Of a stretch of DNA of 64,000 nt, positions 25,516 through 34,523 are shown piece by piece (the first letter of the stretch is position 1; each line of letters begins with the position of its first letter). The notes under the pieces were generated by a model. It had not been told where the DNA came from, did no database searches, and saw nothing but the letters and a program-made list of their open reading frames with translations. The position numbers were made by a program, and so were the translations under genes. The DNA lies in assembly GCF_000685075.1 (NCBI RefSeq), contig NZ_BAYD01000012.1, positions 62,001 through 126,000 of the forward strand, in the 5' to 3' direction. Source of the stretch: Paraburkholderia oxyphila NBRC 105797. Lineage in GTDB: Bacteria; Pseudomonadota; Gammaproteobacteria; Burkholderiales; Burkholderiaceae.

Positions 25516-27417
25516 TCACTGCCCGTTGCCGGTATCGTCGTCCACGCACAATTGCGGATCGGCCACGAGGCAGTCCGCGTTCGACTGGTTCGACAGCCCG
25601 CGCGTCTTCGTGGCCGTCTCCTGCGCGGCCACGTGCAAGCCCTTGGGCAACAGCAGCCACATGCGCAGGCGCTCCTTCGTGCGGCTGGCCTCGGCTTGCG
25701 CGAACTGGCCGAAGCCGTAGAAGTAATCGGCGCGCACCGCGCCCTGGATCGCGCCGCCCGAGTCCTGCGCCATCATCAGCCGGTTCACGGCGCCCGGTGT
25801 TTGCGGGGCGTCGCCCGTGGCGACGAACACGGGCGCCCCGAGCGGCGTCGTGCGCGGATCCACGGCCACCGAGCGTCCCGCCGAAAGCGGCACGCCGAGC
25901 GCGCCGATCGGCCCGTTCGGCGAGTCGGGGATGGGCCGGAAGAAGACATAGCTCGGGTCGGAGGTCGCGAAGGCGTGCTGCGGATGCGCGTTCGCGCCGA
26001 GCGCCGTGGCGATGCCCGCGCCCACGCTCGCGCTCTTCGTGCTCTGCGCGTTCGCTACGGCGGGTTGCGCCGTGCCGCTCGTCGCCGGGCCGGCGTTGGC
26101 GAGCTTGAAGCCGCGCAGCAGCGGCGAGACGGGCTGGTCGTCCTCGTCGTTGTTCGCGCCCGTCGACGACTCTCCGCTGTTCGACGCGCCCGCTGCGCCC
26201 TGCGGGCCGTTCGCATCGGCGACGAGGTCGGGGCCGTTGCTGCTGCTGCTGCTGTCGTCGGCGACGTCGATCTCCATTTCGATGCCGCGCACCTTGAGCT
26301 TGCGTCCGCTCGCACCCGCGTGCGCGACGGGCGGCAGGAAGGGCCGGCCGTTCTGCTCGGCATAGGCCACGCGGCGGATCGTGCCGTCGCGCATGCGGAT
26401 CTTGCCCGAGCCCTGCATCTGCATCGAATAGAGCAGCACGGGGTCGTCCACCCACGCGAGCACCGGCGCGCGCGCGACGCCGCGCTCGATCTCGGCGCGC
26501 GTGTAGTACGGCACGATGCGATCGCCGTCCAGACGCAGGCGCATTTTCTTGTCGCGGATGTCGGGCACGCTGTCGCGCAGGTCGAGCGCGTAGACGCCCT
26601 TCGCGCTTCCCGGCACCGCGCCCGGCAGCGGGATCACCGTGCGCCCTTCGACGCGCGCCGCCGTGATGCTGCCGTGCGCCGCGCCGGCTAGCCGGCGCGA
26701 GTCGAGGTAGAGCATGTCCTCGGGGACGCCGTAGACCGGGTAGACGTAGGCGCCGCCGGGCTGGCGGCTGCCGTTCAGGAGCGGCTCGTAATAGCCGGTC
26801 ATGGTGCCGTCGCTGCTGCGGTCGGTGTTGCGGATCTGGTAGACGTCGAAGTACGTCTCGAAGAAGCGGCGGATGGCGGCGGCGCTGGCGGCATCGACGC
26901 TGCGCGCGGCGGCGCAGGGCGCGGCCCAGCCGTTGCGCGCGCCGAGCACGCCGCAACTGCGCTTGAAGGCGTCGAGCGAGCCGCCGAGGTCGTCGGTGCT
27001 CCAGCCGGGCAGGTCGGAGAAGCGCGCGGCCTGGTACCACGCGTGGCGTGTGGCGAAGGCGGCCGCGGGCGCGGCGGATGGAGACAGTGCGCCTGACGGG
27101 CTTGCCTCGGCGGTGGGGGCCGGTGCGCTCGGCGTGGCGCTCGCGGTGGGGGGCGGAAGGGTCGGTGCCGAGGGTGTCGCCGGGGTTGCCGGTGCGGCCA
27201 TCGTTGCGGGACTTGCGGCCGCGGTTGGCGCTGATGGCGCTTGCGGTGCGTTCGCTGCCGGCGCCATGGCGGCCGGTTGCGCTGGCGCGGTTGCTTGTGC
27301 CTTTGCTGCCTGCGTTTGCGTTGCCGGCCCGATCACCACTGAGCTGGCCGGATTGTCGCTCGCGCAGCCGGCGAGCGCGGTCGCTGCCGCCGCGAGCAGA
27401 AAGAGCGCACGGTCCAT
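25516..27417 (-). CDS. mltA: membrane-bound lytic murein transglycosylase A (long form)
   Basis: Lytic transglycosylase that cleaves peptidoglycan glycan strands, anchored to the outer membrane as a lipoprotein (LAAAATALAGCASD, Cys 18). The MltA domain begins near AAFKRSCG... and includes TGYYEPLLNGS and the VPYYTRAEIERG region. The C-terminal 3D domain has VDPRTTPLGAPVFV and MMAQDSGGAIQGAVRADYFYG with the catalytic Asp. At 633 residues it is much longer than E. coli MltA (365). The extra length is an alanine/proline-rich linker of about 110 residues after the lipobox and an inserted Ser/Asn/Asp-rich segment of about 100 residues inside the domain. AGGAGG lies 6 nt before the ATG. Confidence 0.93.
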   Translation of the reverse strand: MDRALFLLAAAATALAGCASDNPASSVVIGPATQTQAAKAQATAPAQPAAMAPAANAPQAPSAPTAAASPATMAAPATPATPSAPTLPPPTASATPSAPAPTAEASPSGALSPSAAPAAAFATRHAWYQAARFSDLPGWSTDDLGGSLDAFKRSCGVLGARNGWAAPCAAARSVDAASAAAIRRFFETYFDVYQIRNTDRSSDGTMTGYYEPLLNGSRQPGGAYVYPVYGVPEDMLYLDSRRLAGAAHGSITAARVEGRTVIPLPGAVPGSAKGVYALDLRDSVPDIRDKKMRLRLDGDRIVPYYTRAEIERGVARAPVLAWVDDPVLLYSMQMQGSGKIRMRDGTIRRVAYAEQNGRPFLPPVAHAGASGRKLKVRGIEMEIDVADDSSSSSNGPDLVADANGPQGAAGASNSGESSTGANNDEDDQPVSPLLRGFKLANAGPATSGTAQPAVANAQSTKSASVGAGIATALGANAHPQHAFATSDPSYVFFRPIPDSPNGPIGALGVPLSAGRSVAVDPRTTPLGAPVFVATGDAPQTPGAVNRLMMAQDSGGAIQGAVRADYFYGFGQFAQAEASRTKERLRMWLLLPKGLHVAAQETATKTRGLSNQSNADCLVADPQLCVDDDTGNGQ

Positions 27418-27433
27418 GACGGCCTCCTGTGTC

Positions 27434-27735
27434 GATCGCAGTTAGCGCTTTAGCGCTTACTGCGATCCCATGCTTCGCGGTCGACCAGAGTTAGCGCTTT
27501 AGCTGTCGGCTGGAGTTAGTGCTTCAGCACTTACTCCAGCCCCATGCAGAGCTCTTACTCTGGTCCCATGCTTCGCGGTCGATCGCAGTTAGCGCTTTAG
27601 CTGTCGGCTGGAGTAAGTGCTTCAGCACTTACTCCAGCCCCATGCAGAGCTCTTACTGCGATCCCATGCTTCGCGGTCGACGAGAGTTAGCGCAAGGCTC
27701 TTACCCCGGTCCCATGCTTCGCGATCCCATGCCAA
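27434..27735. repeat. 98-bp-period palindromic repeat array
   Basis: Nearly three copies of a 98-bp unit fill the gap between mltA and the kinase gene and run into the kinase 3' end. Each unit contains CCATGCTTCGCGGTCGA and a TTAGCGCTTTAGC element, plus a hairpin. Stems occur at 27434-27467 (15 bp, one mismatch), 27508-27541 (15 bp, one mismatch) and 27606-27639 (15-bp perfect stem, TTCA loop); the last two are exactly 98 bp apart. The design resembles REP-type extragenic palindromes. No transposase is present in the window. Confidence 0.85.
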
Positions 27736-30094
27736 TCGCCGCCTGGCCGCCACTGCCGCCGACCACGTCGATTTCGAACGTCGTCGCGCCGAACGCGTTA
27801 TTGCAACTCGCGGGCTGCCCCGCTGCCGGCTTCGCGCAGCGTGCCTTGCCCGCGAACGGCGAGTAATCCGCCGTGCGCAGCGCCGCGGCGGCGCGTTGCG
27901 CGTGTCCGGGGAAATCGGCGAATACGTCGCCGGGGTGCAGTCCGGCGTCCCAGAAGTCGCGCTGCTCGGGCGACACGATCACGAGGAAGTGGATCGGCCC
28001 GGCGGGCGCGTCGGCGAGCATCGGCCAGCTCGCACGCGGCAGCGTGAGCGTCTGCCCGGCGGCGATCGTGTTGGCCTTGTCGCGTTCGTTGGGCAGCAGC
28101 ATCAAATAGTTGCCCTGTGGATCGACCATGAACACGTAGACGCGGCCCGCACGGCTGCTCGTCACCTTGAACTGCAGGAAGTCCTTCTTGATGCGCGCGG
28201 TGGTGCTGCGCAACGTCGTGCGCACATCGATGGACGGGTCGGCGAGCGTCACGATGCGCTCAAACTCGCTGGCGGGCGTATAGGGCGCCAGCGTGGCGGC
28301 TTGCGGCGCGGCATTCGCGGGAGCAGTGCTCGGTGGTGCCGTGGCTGCGCTGGCCGACGCGGTCGTCTCCGGAGCCGGTGAGGCCGTCGCGGCTGGCGGC
28401 GGCACGGGCGGCAGGCCGGCTGCGGCGCTTGCGGGCGTCGTCGCGCCGGGTGCGGTGGTTTGCGCCGTGGCGGGGGCAGCCGGCGCGTTGACGTGCCGGG
28501 CCACGAGCGGCGGAGCGCCCGTGGGCCGCAGCGCCAGCCAGGCGCCTACGGCTGCGACGATGGCCACGCCTGCGCCAATAGCCGCAAGCGGCGTGCGGCG
28601 TTTGTGGGGCGCTGGCGGTATTGCTCCGGCAGTAGGGCGCGCTGGCGCCGATCCCGCCGCCGCGGCAGACGAAGCAGACGAAGCAGACGAAGCAGACGAA
28701 GCGGTCGAAGCGGTCGAAGCAGACGACCCGGACGGCCTGGGCGCTCCAGAAGCCTGCCCCGATGCCCCCAAACCCGCCGCGGCGCCGGCCCCCGGCAGCG
28801 GCAGCGCCGTCTCTCCCTCGCGCAGGGTGTAGGGCTGCAGGAATTCGACCCCCGCGCCCGCATGCCCCGCCGCGACATCGCCGCCGGCCGAGATGCCCAG
28901 CTCGGCCGCGAGCGCGCGCACGTCCTGCGGGCGGTCCTCGGGCCGCACCGCGAGCGCGTGGTCGATGGCGCGCAGGAACGCGTCGCTGTAGCGTCCCGCC
29001 GCCGTCGTCGCGAGCGGCGCGTAGGTATCGCCCATCAGCCGGCCCACGGAGGCGGGCGGCGTCTTGCCCTCGATCGCGTAATAGACCACGGCGGCGAGCG
29101 CGTAGATATCGGTCCACGGGCCTTGCTTCATCGACGGCACTTCGGCGTACTGCTCGACGGGCGCATAGCCGGGCTTGAGGATCACGGTGAGCGCCTGGGT
29201 CATGTCGCCGATCACGCGCCGCGCCGCGCCGAAGTCGAGCAGCAGCGGCCGCTGGCTGCCCTTGAGCAGCATGATGTTGTCGGGCGCGATGTCACGATGG
29301 AAGCACTGCGCGGCGTGCAGAACGGCGAGCGCGTCGATGAGCGGCGCGAGCAGCGCGCGCAGCCAGGCTTCGGTGGGCGGCGCGCCGAGCTGGCGCAGCG
29401 TCTCCTTGAGCGTCACGCCTTCGTAGTACGGCATCACCATATAGGCGGTGCCGTTGGCCTCCCAGAAGCGGTAGACCTTGACGAGCGAGTGATGATCGAA
29501 CTGCGCGAGCAGCTGCGCCTCGTTGATGAAGCTCTTCAGGCCCGCGCGGAAGGTGTCTTCGTGGCGCTGCGAGCGCACCGTGACCTCGGCGCTGCCCGCC
29601 ACGCGCGCGGCGAGCGCGGCCGGGATGTACTCCTTGAGCGCCACGTGGCGCCGCAGCAGCGTGTCCCAGGCGAGGTAGACGATGCCGAAGCCGCCTTCGC
29701 CGATCAGCCCGACGATCTCGAACTCGGCGATGCGCGTGTTGAAGGGCAGGGCCTGGTGGCTCGTTTCGGGCGCGGTGGTGGCGGCGGCCGAACTTGCCGA
29801 CCCCGCCGATCCAGCCGACCCCGTCGAGCTCGCCTCGGCCGGCTGCGTTTGCGCGCTGGCCGGTGCTTGCGTCTGAGGTTGCGTTCTGGATTGCGTCTGC
29901 GATTGCACCGGCGTCTGCACCGCCGACCGCGCCGGGTCCGCGCCGCTGTCCTTCGCGGCCGCCTCATCGGCTGGCGGGGCGTGCCGCGATGCGTCCTGAA
30001 TCACCGTTGCGGCCGTTGCGTCGTCCACGCGCGGCGCGTCCGGTCCGCCGGATGCGGACACGATGACCGTCTTGTCGTCGGTGCTGCTGCTCAT
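27701..30094 (-). CDS. transmembrane Ser/Thr protein kinase with C-terminal DUF4384 domain
   Basis: A 797-residue eukaryotic-like kinase. The N-terminal 110 residues are low complexity (Gln/Thr/Ala/Ser). The kinase domain (about 125-390) has the glycine loop GEGGFGIVYLAW, ATP lysine K154 (VALKEY), catalytic D268 in FHRDIAPDN and D287 in LLDFGAA, so it should be active. A proline/alanine linker, one transmembrane helix (about 501-520, LAAIGAGVAIVAAVGAWLAL) and more linker lead to a periplasmic DUF4384 domain (about 615-750; RAGRVYVFMVDPQGNYLMLLPNE). The ATG at 30094 has GGAG 10 nt upstream. It is divergent from the CHAT/TPS genes. The last residues (GSRSMGPG) and the stop are encoded by the palindromic repeat. 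Confidence 0.9.
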   Translation of the reverse strand: MSSSTDDKTVIVSASGGPDAPRVDDATAATVIQDASRHAPPADEAAAKDSGADPARSAVQTPVQSQTQSRTQPQTQAPASAQTQPAEASSTGSAGSAGSASSAAATTAPETSHQALPFNTRIAEFEIVGLIGEGGFGIVYLAWDTLLRRHVALKEYIPAALAARVAGSAEVTVRSQRHEDTFRAGLKSFINEAQLLAQFDHHSLVKVYRFWEANGTAYMVMPYYEGVTLKETLRQLGAPPTEAWLRALLAPLIDALAVLHAAQCFHRDIAPDNIMLLKGSQRPLLLDFGAARRVIGDMTQALTVILKPGYAPVEQYAEVPSMKQGPWTDIYALAAVVYYAIEGKTPPASVGRLMGDTYAPLATTAAGRYSDAFLRAIDHALAVRPEDRPQDVRALAAELGISAGGDVAAGHAGAGVEFLQPYTLREGETALPLPGAGAAAGLGASGQASGAPRPSGSSASTASTASSASSASSASSAAAAGSAPARPTAGAIPPAPHKRRTPLAAIGAGVAIVAAVGAWLALRPTGAPPLVARHVNAPAAPATAQTTAPGATTPASAAAGLPPVPPPAATASPAPETTASASAATAPPSTAPANAAPQAATLAPYTPASEFERIVTLADPSIDVRTTLRSTTARIKKDFLQFKVTSSRAGRVYVFMVDPQGNYLMLLPNERDKANTIAAGQTLTLPRASWPMLADAPAGPIHFLVIVSPEQRDFWDAGLHPGDVFADFPGHAQRAAAALRTADYSPFAGKARCAKPAAGQPASCNNAFGATTFEIDVVGGSGGQAAIGMGSRSMGPG

Positions 30095-30394
30095 CTGGCA
30101 AAGCTCCGTGGCAGGCGAGGCTGTGCGCATGAATTGGCCGCGCGGCCGCGCGGGCTGGGCGCTCCCCCATCCAACTTCTAGACGATTCGGCGTGGCCGTT
30201 TTTGAAAGTGTAGTGGTTGCGTGCGCGGCCCGGGGGCGCTTGCGGGTGTCCGAAACCTCACACGAAATTCTCCGCGGGCTTTCAAAAAGCCTGGGGCCTT
30301 TTCGTTTAACACATATGAAATGGCCCGCCGGACCTGCTCCGGCTGCGCGCTCAGGGCCCGGTCGCGTGATGTTTCTTTCCTGCAGGAAAGCGAA
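30095..30394. promoter_or_regulatory. divergent promoter region between the kinase and the CHAT gene
   Basis: About 300 nt shared by two outward-facing genes. It contains no ORF of its own, and no operator palindrome that I could identify. The kinase ribosome site (GGAG) and the CHAT site (AGGA at 30384-30387) mark its two ends. Confidence 0.5.
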
Positions 30395-32734
30395 GTGAAC
30401 GAACTCGAACATCTATTGGCCGCAGAGCAGGCTGCCGCGGGGTGCAGATCGCGCGCGCGGACGGCACACGCGCCGCTCGCAAAGGTCACGGCCGCGGCGC
30501 TGTGCGCGTTGCTGCTCGGCATTGCCGCGCCGCCCGGCGCCAGCGCGGCCGACAGCGGCGCCAGCGCGGCCAGCGCGGCCAACGCGGCCGCGCCTGCTGC
30601 CGCCAAAAAGACCGTAAACGGCGCAACTACCGGCGCAACAACTAGCGCAACCAAGCCCGGCGCGGACGCACCCGCCGCCGGCCTCGCGCCCGAGTCCCAG
30701 GGCTTTCGCGAGGCAGCCGAGCGCGAGCGCGACGCGGAAACGCTCAAGACGCTGACCGACGAAGGGCGCCTCCTGCTCTCGCGCGACCACGTTGCGTTGC
30801 CGGCCTACGACTACTGCAGCATGTCGGTGGCGGCGGCGGAGCGGGGCGACTTCCGCGACAGCATCAACGCGGCGGCGCGCGCGCTCGTGGTGGCCGAGCG
30901 CACCGACAATGCCGACCTCGTCGCGCTCTCCAAGCGCGATCTGGCGATCGCCTACAGCTATGCGGGCGACCTCGACGATGCCGACAAATACGCGCACGAG
31001 GCGCTCGCCTCGAATCCGAAGCAGCCCGACCAGGTGTTCGCGCCGGCCAACAAGGTGCTGGGCGACGTGGCCTTGCGCCGTGGCGACGCACAAGCGGCGC
31101 TCGCGGCCTATGACGATGCGTTGCTGACGGCCTCGCCGCGCTTCAGGCCGCTCGTGGAGATGTCCATCGTCAACGCGCAGATCGCCGTGGGCGACACCGC
31201 CGCTGCGCGCCAGACGCTCGACAAGGCGGGCCCGCCCCCGAGCGCCGAGCTCGCGCCCGCCTATGGCCGCATCGAGGGCAAGCTGCTGCTCGCCGAAGGC
31301 AAGCCCGCCGAGGCGCTCAAGGTCTATCAGGCGCAGTTGATCGGGACCGGCGGGGGCACGAGCGAGGCCAGCTACGACAATCTCTGGGTGCACGAAGGCA
31401 TCGGCCGCGCCTACCTCGCGCTCGGCGACAAGGACCACGCGCGCGAAGCCTACCTGCAGGCCGTGGACGACTCCGAAAAGATCCGTGCGCGCTTTCGCAG
31501 CGACGAGTTCAAGACGGGCCTGTTCGGCGACACGCAATCGGTCTTCGAAGAGGCGATCAAGCTGACCGTCGATGCGGGCGACTACGAGGGCGCCTGGAAT
31601 CTCTCCGAACGCAGCCGGGCGCGCGCGCTGCTCGACGTGGTGCGCAACCGCGTCGACACGGGCGTGGACGACCAGCAGCTCAACGGCACGGTGCCGACGC
31701 TGCAGGCGGTGCGCGACGCGCTGCGGCCCGACGAGGCCATCGTCGAATACCACAGTCTTAAGGACACGCTCGTGGTGTGGGTGATCCGCAAGAGCGGCCT
31801 CTCGGGCCACACGCTGCCGCTCAAGCGCGCCGACATCGACACGGCCGTGACCGACGTGCGCAACGCCATCGTGCACCGGAGCAAGAACGCGATCACCTAC
31901 GGCGACAAGCTCTACGCGCTGCTGATCGCGCCGCTCGCGCTGCAGCCCGAGGAGCGTCTCATCATCGTGCCGCACGGCGCGCTGCACTATCTGCCGTTCC
32001 AGGCGCTGCACGGCCCGGGCGGCTTCCTGATCGAGCAGCACCCGATCGCGCTCGAGCCCTCGGCGAGCATCGCCATGCAGCTCGAGGCGCGCCGCCAGAA
32101 GGTGGCGAGCAACCTCGTGGCGTTCGGCAATCCGCAGATCGCGCCCGCCTATGCGCTGCCCGGCGCGCAGGCCGAGGTGGAGGGCATCGCGCCGCTCTTC
32201 GCGACCAAGGAGCTGTTCCTGCAAAGCGCCGCCACGCGCGCGCAGTTCCGCGAGAGCGCGCCGGGCGGACGCGTGCTGCATGTGGCCACGCACGCCCAGG
32301 CCGACACTATCGACCCGCTGCACTCGCGCATCCTGCTCGCGCCCGCCACGCAACCCGCCGACGGCCCCGACTCGCTGCTCGCGCTCGACGTCTACAACCT
32401 GAAGCTCAACAACGTCGCGCTCGTCACGCTTTCGGCCTGCGAAACCGGGCTCGGGCGCATCGCGCGCGGCGACGAAATCCTCGGCTTCACGCGCGCGTTC
32501 TTCTACGCGGGCGCGACGAGCCTGATCGTCTCGATGTGGCCGGTGGCCGACGAATCCACGGCAATCACGATGCGCACGTTCTATTCGCAGCTTGCCCAGG
32601 GCAAGGAGGCGATCGACGCCATGCGCGCCGCGCAGCTCGCCGTCATGAAGGAGCCGCGTTTCGCGCATCCGTTCTTCTGGGCGCCGTTCGACCTGATGGG
32701 CGGCTGGCGTCTTTCCATCGCGCGCGGATCATGA
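30395..32734 (+). CDS. exported TPR protein with C-terminal CHAT protease domain
   Basis: A 779-residue protein with a hydrophobic export-like segment (VTAAALCALLLGIAAPPGASA), an alanine-rich stretch, TPR-like helical repeats (about 110-400, e.g. DLAIAYSYAGDLDDADKYAHEAL) and a CHAT caspase-fold domain (about 480-775). The putative dyad is H633 (HVATHAQ) and C682 (LSACETG), both intact. CHAT proteins are known as caspase-like proteases, including gRAMP-associated Csx29 and separase relatives. GTG at 30395 with AGGA is chosen; ATG at 30320 is an alternative. It stops 1 nt before the TpsB gene, so the two are cotranscribed. Which protein it cuts is unknown; TpsA is the obvious candidate. Confidence 0.82.
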   Translation: MNELEHLLAAEQAAAGCRSRARTAHAPLAKVTAAALCALLLGIAAPPGASAADSGASAASAANAAAPAAAKKTVNGATTGATTSATKPGADAPAAGLAPESQGFREAAERERDAETLKTLTDEGRLLLSRDHVALPAYDYCSMSVAAAERGDFRDSINAAARALVVAERTDNADLVALSKRDLAIAYSYAGDLDDADKYAHEALASNPKQPDQVFAPANKVLGDVALRRGDAQAALAAYDDALLTASPRFRPLVEMSIVNAQIAVGDTAAARQTLDKAGPPPSAELAPAYGRIEGKLLLAEGKPAEALKVYQAQLIGTGGGTSEASYDNLWVHEGIGRAYLALGDKDHAREAYLQAVDDSEKIRARFRSDEFKTGLFGDTQSVFEEAIKLTVDAGDYEGAWNLSERSRARALLDVVRNRVDTGVDDQQLNGTVPTLQAVRDALRPDEAIVEYHSLKDTLVVWVIRKSGLSGHTLPLKRADIDTAVTDVRNAIVHRSKNAITYGDKLYALLIAPLALQPEERLIIVPHGALHYLPFQALHGPGGFLIEQHPIALEPSASIAMQLEARRQKVASNLVAFGNPQIAPAYALPGAQAEVEGIAPLFATKELFLQSAATRAQFRESAPGGRVLHVATHAQADTIDPLHSRILLAPATQPADGPDSLLALDVYNLKLNNVALVTLSACETGLGRIARGDEILGFTRAFFYAGATSLIVSMWPVADESTAITMRTFYSQLAQGKEAIDAMRAAQLAVMKEPRFAHPFFWAPFDLMGGWRLSIARGS

Positions 32735-32735
32735 C

Positions 32736-34415
32736 ATGAAAAAAGGAATCCGAACGATTGCCGCACTCGCTTGCTCGAGCAGCGCTATCGCCTGGGGACA
32801 GACGTTGCCGAACAGCGGCACGATCCTGAACCAGACGCAGCCGCGCGAGACACGCCCGGCGCCGCCGGGTGGCGCGGGCGCACTGCCCGCGGTGCCGCAG
32901 GAGAACGCGCCGAGCGCGCAGCCGGGCGGGGCGAGCTTCGTGCTCAAGGGCATCGCGCTCAAGGGCAACGACACGATCCCGAGCGACGAGCTGCTGGCAC
33001 CCGTGCAGGGCAAGATCGGCAGCGAGGTGAATTTCGCCGACCTGCAGGCCATTGCCGCCCAGATCACGCAGATCTACCGCGCGCGCGGCTATGTGCTCGC
33101 ACAGGTCGTGATCCCGCCGCAGGACGTGACCTCGGGCTACGTGACGCTGAGCGTGCTCGAAGGGCGCGTGGGGCACGTGCGCCTGAACGTGGCCGCGGGC
33201 ACGCCGATCAAGGAGTCGCTGCTGCGCGAGCGCGTCGAGCAGATTCCGGTGGGCGCGCCGCTGCAGCAGCAGACGCTCGAGCGCACCATGCTGCTGCTCT
33301 CCGACTTGCCGGGCATCACCGTGACTTCGGCCATCGAGGCGGGCAGCGAGCCGGGCACCGTCGATCTCACGATCAGCGTCGCGCCCGCGAAGCGCTGGAC
33401 CTTCGCCGTCGACCTCGACAACTATGGCGCCGCCACGAGCGGCACCTGGCGCCTGGGCGCGCTTGCGCGGCTGAACTCGCCATTCGGCATCGGCGACAAC
33501 CTCGACTTGCGCATCCTCGGCGCCGAGCGCCTCGACACCGCGTATGGACGCGTGGGCTATGAGGCGCCCGTGAATGCGTACGGCACGCGCGTGGGCGTGG
33601 CAGTGGCGCGCCTGAACTACACGCTCGGCAAGGAGTATTCCTCGCTCGACGCCACCGGCGACGCCACCGTGGTCGACTTCACGGTCACGCATCCGCTGCT
33701 GCGCACGCGCAACCAGAACCTGCTCGCGCGCGCGAATTTCGAGTACCGCGATCTCTCGGACAACATCGGCATCGTCGACGATCACAACCGGCGCTCGATG
33801 GTCGAAGGCAGCGTGGGGCTCACTTATGAAAGCCGCGACGCGCTGTTCGGCGGCGGCTTCAACAGCGCCGACGTCGAGCTGCTGATCGGCAGCCTGCATT
33901 TCAAGGACGCCGCGAATTACGCGATCGACCAGTCGGCGTTCGGGCGCAATACCGCGGGCAACGAAGTGCGCGCGACCTTCTTCGCCAACCGGCTGAACGC
34001 GGTGACCGAGAAAGTGAGCCTCTTCTTCGGCTTCTCGGGGCAGTGGGCGGGCACCACGCTCGACAACTCGTCGCGCTTCCTGCTGGGCGGGCCGCACGCG
34101 GTGCGCGCCTATTCGCCCTCCGAAGGCCTCGTCGACGAAGGCTTCGTGGCGACCACCGAATTGCGTTACGCGGTGAACTCGAAGATCACCGCGTTCACGT
34201 TCTTCGACTTCGGCACGGGCTGGTACAACGCGAACCCGCGCCCGAACCAGGGGCCGAACAACATCACGCGCAGCGGCGCGGGCATTGGCGCTTATCTCGC
34301 GCTGCCGTATGGGTTCTCGTGGCAGGGCACCGTGGCGTGGCGCACGACCTCGCCCGACACGACCGGCAACGACAAGCTGCCGACGTTCTACATGCAGTTG
34401 AGCAAGACGTTTTGA
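32736..34415 (+). CDS. TpsB-family two-partner secretion transporter (ShlB/FhaC/HecB)
   Basis: A 559-residue outer-membrane Omp85-superfamily transporter that exports the adjacent TpsA protein. After the signal peptide (MKKGIRTIAALACSSSAIAWG) come a proline-rich linker and two POTRA domains (about 70-215: FVLKGIALKGNDTIPSDEL, GYVTLSVLEGRVGHVRL). The beta barrel follows, with the family motif near SLFFGFSGQWA...LLGGPHAVRAYSP (residues about 430-460). C-terminal Phe (MQLSKTF). Signal, POTRA and barrel are all intact. It directly follows the CHAT gene and is 108 nt before tpsA. Confidence 0.92.
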   Translation: MKKGIRTIAALACSSSAIAWGQTLPNSGTILNQTQPRETRPAPPGGAGALPAVPQENAPSAQPGGASFVLKGIALKGNDTIPSDELLAPVQGKIGSEVNFADLQAIAAQITQIYRARGYVLAQVVIPPQDVTSGYVTLSVLEGRVGHVRLNVAAGTPIKESLLRERVEQIPVGAPLQQQTLERTMLLLSDLPGITVTSAIEAGSEPGTVDLTISVAPAKRWTFAVDLDNYGAATSGTWRLGALARLNSPFGIGDNLDLRILGAERLDTAYGRVGYEAPVNAYGTRVGVAVARLNYTLGKEYSSLDATGDATVVDFTVTHPLLRTRNQNLLARANFEYRDLSDNIGIVDDHNRRSMVEGSVGLTYESRDALFGGGFNSADVELLIGSLHFKDAANYAIDQSAFGRNTAGNEVRATFFANRLNAVTEKVSLFFGFSGQWAGTTLDNSSRFLLGGPHAVRAYSPSEGLVDEGFVATTELRYAVNSKITAFTFFDFGTGWYNANPRPNQGPNNITRSGAGIGAYLALPYGFSWQGTVAWRTTSPDTTGNDKLPTFYMQLSKTF

Positions 34416-34523
34416 AGGTATCCGCAACGCGCGGCCGGCCGGGTTGGGCCGATGAGCCGCGCAATGCCGGGGTGGGACGAGACAGGGACAGTGCCGGGTG
34501 CGGCCCGGTTCGCGAGGTGTGCG

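Noticed and set aside
27511..27540. Short frames and hairpins in the 27.4-27.7 kb array as a CRISPR
   Set aside because: The 98-bp units have no unique spacers between short identical repeats, and no cas genes are present. It is a tandem palindromic repeat.
28460..30181. Long plus-strand frame opposite the kinase gene
   Set aside because: Arginine-rich shadow of the low-complexity and kinase-domain codons; no start signal.
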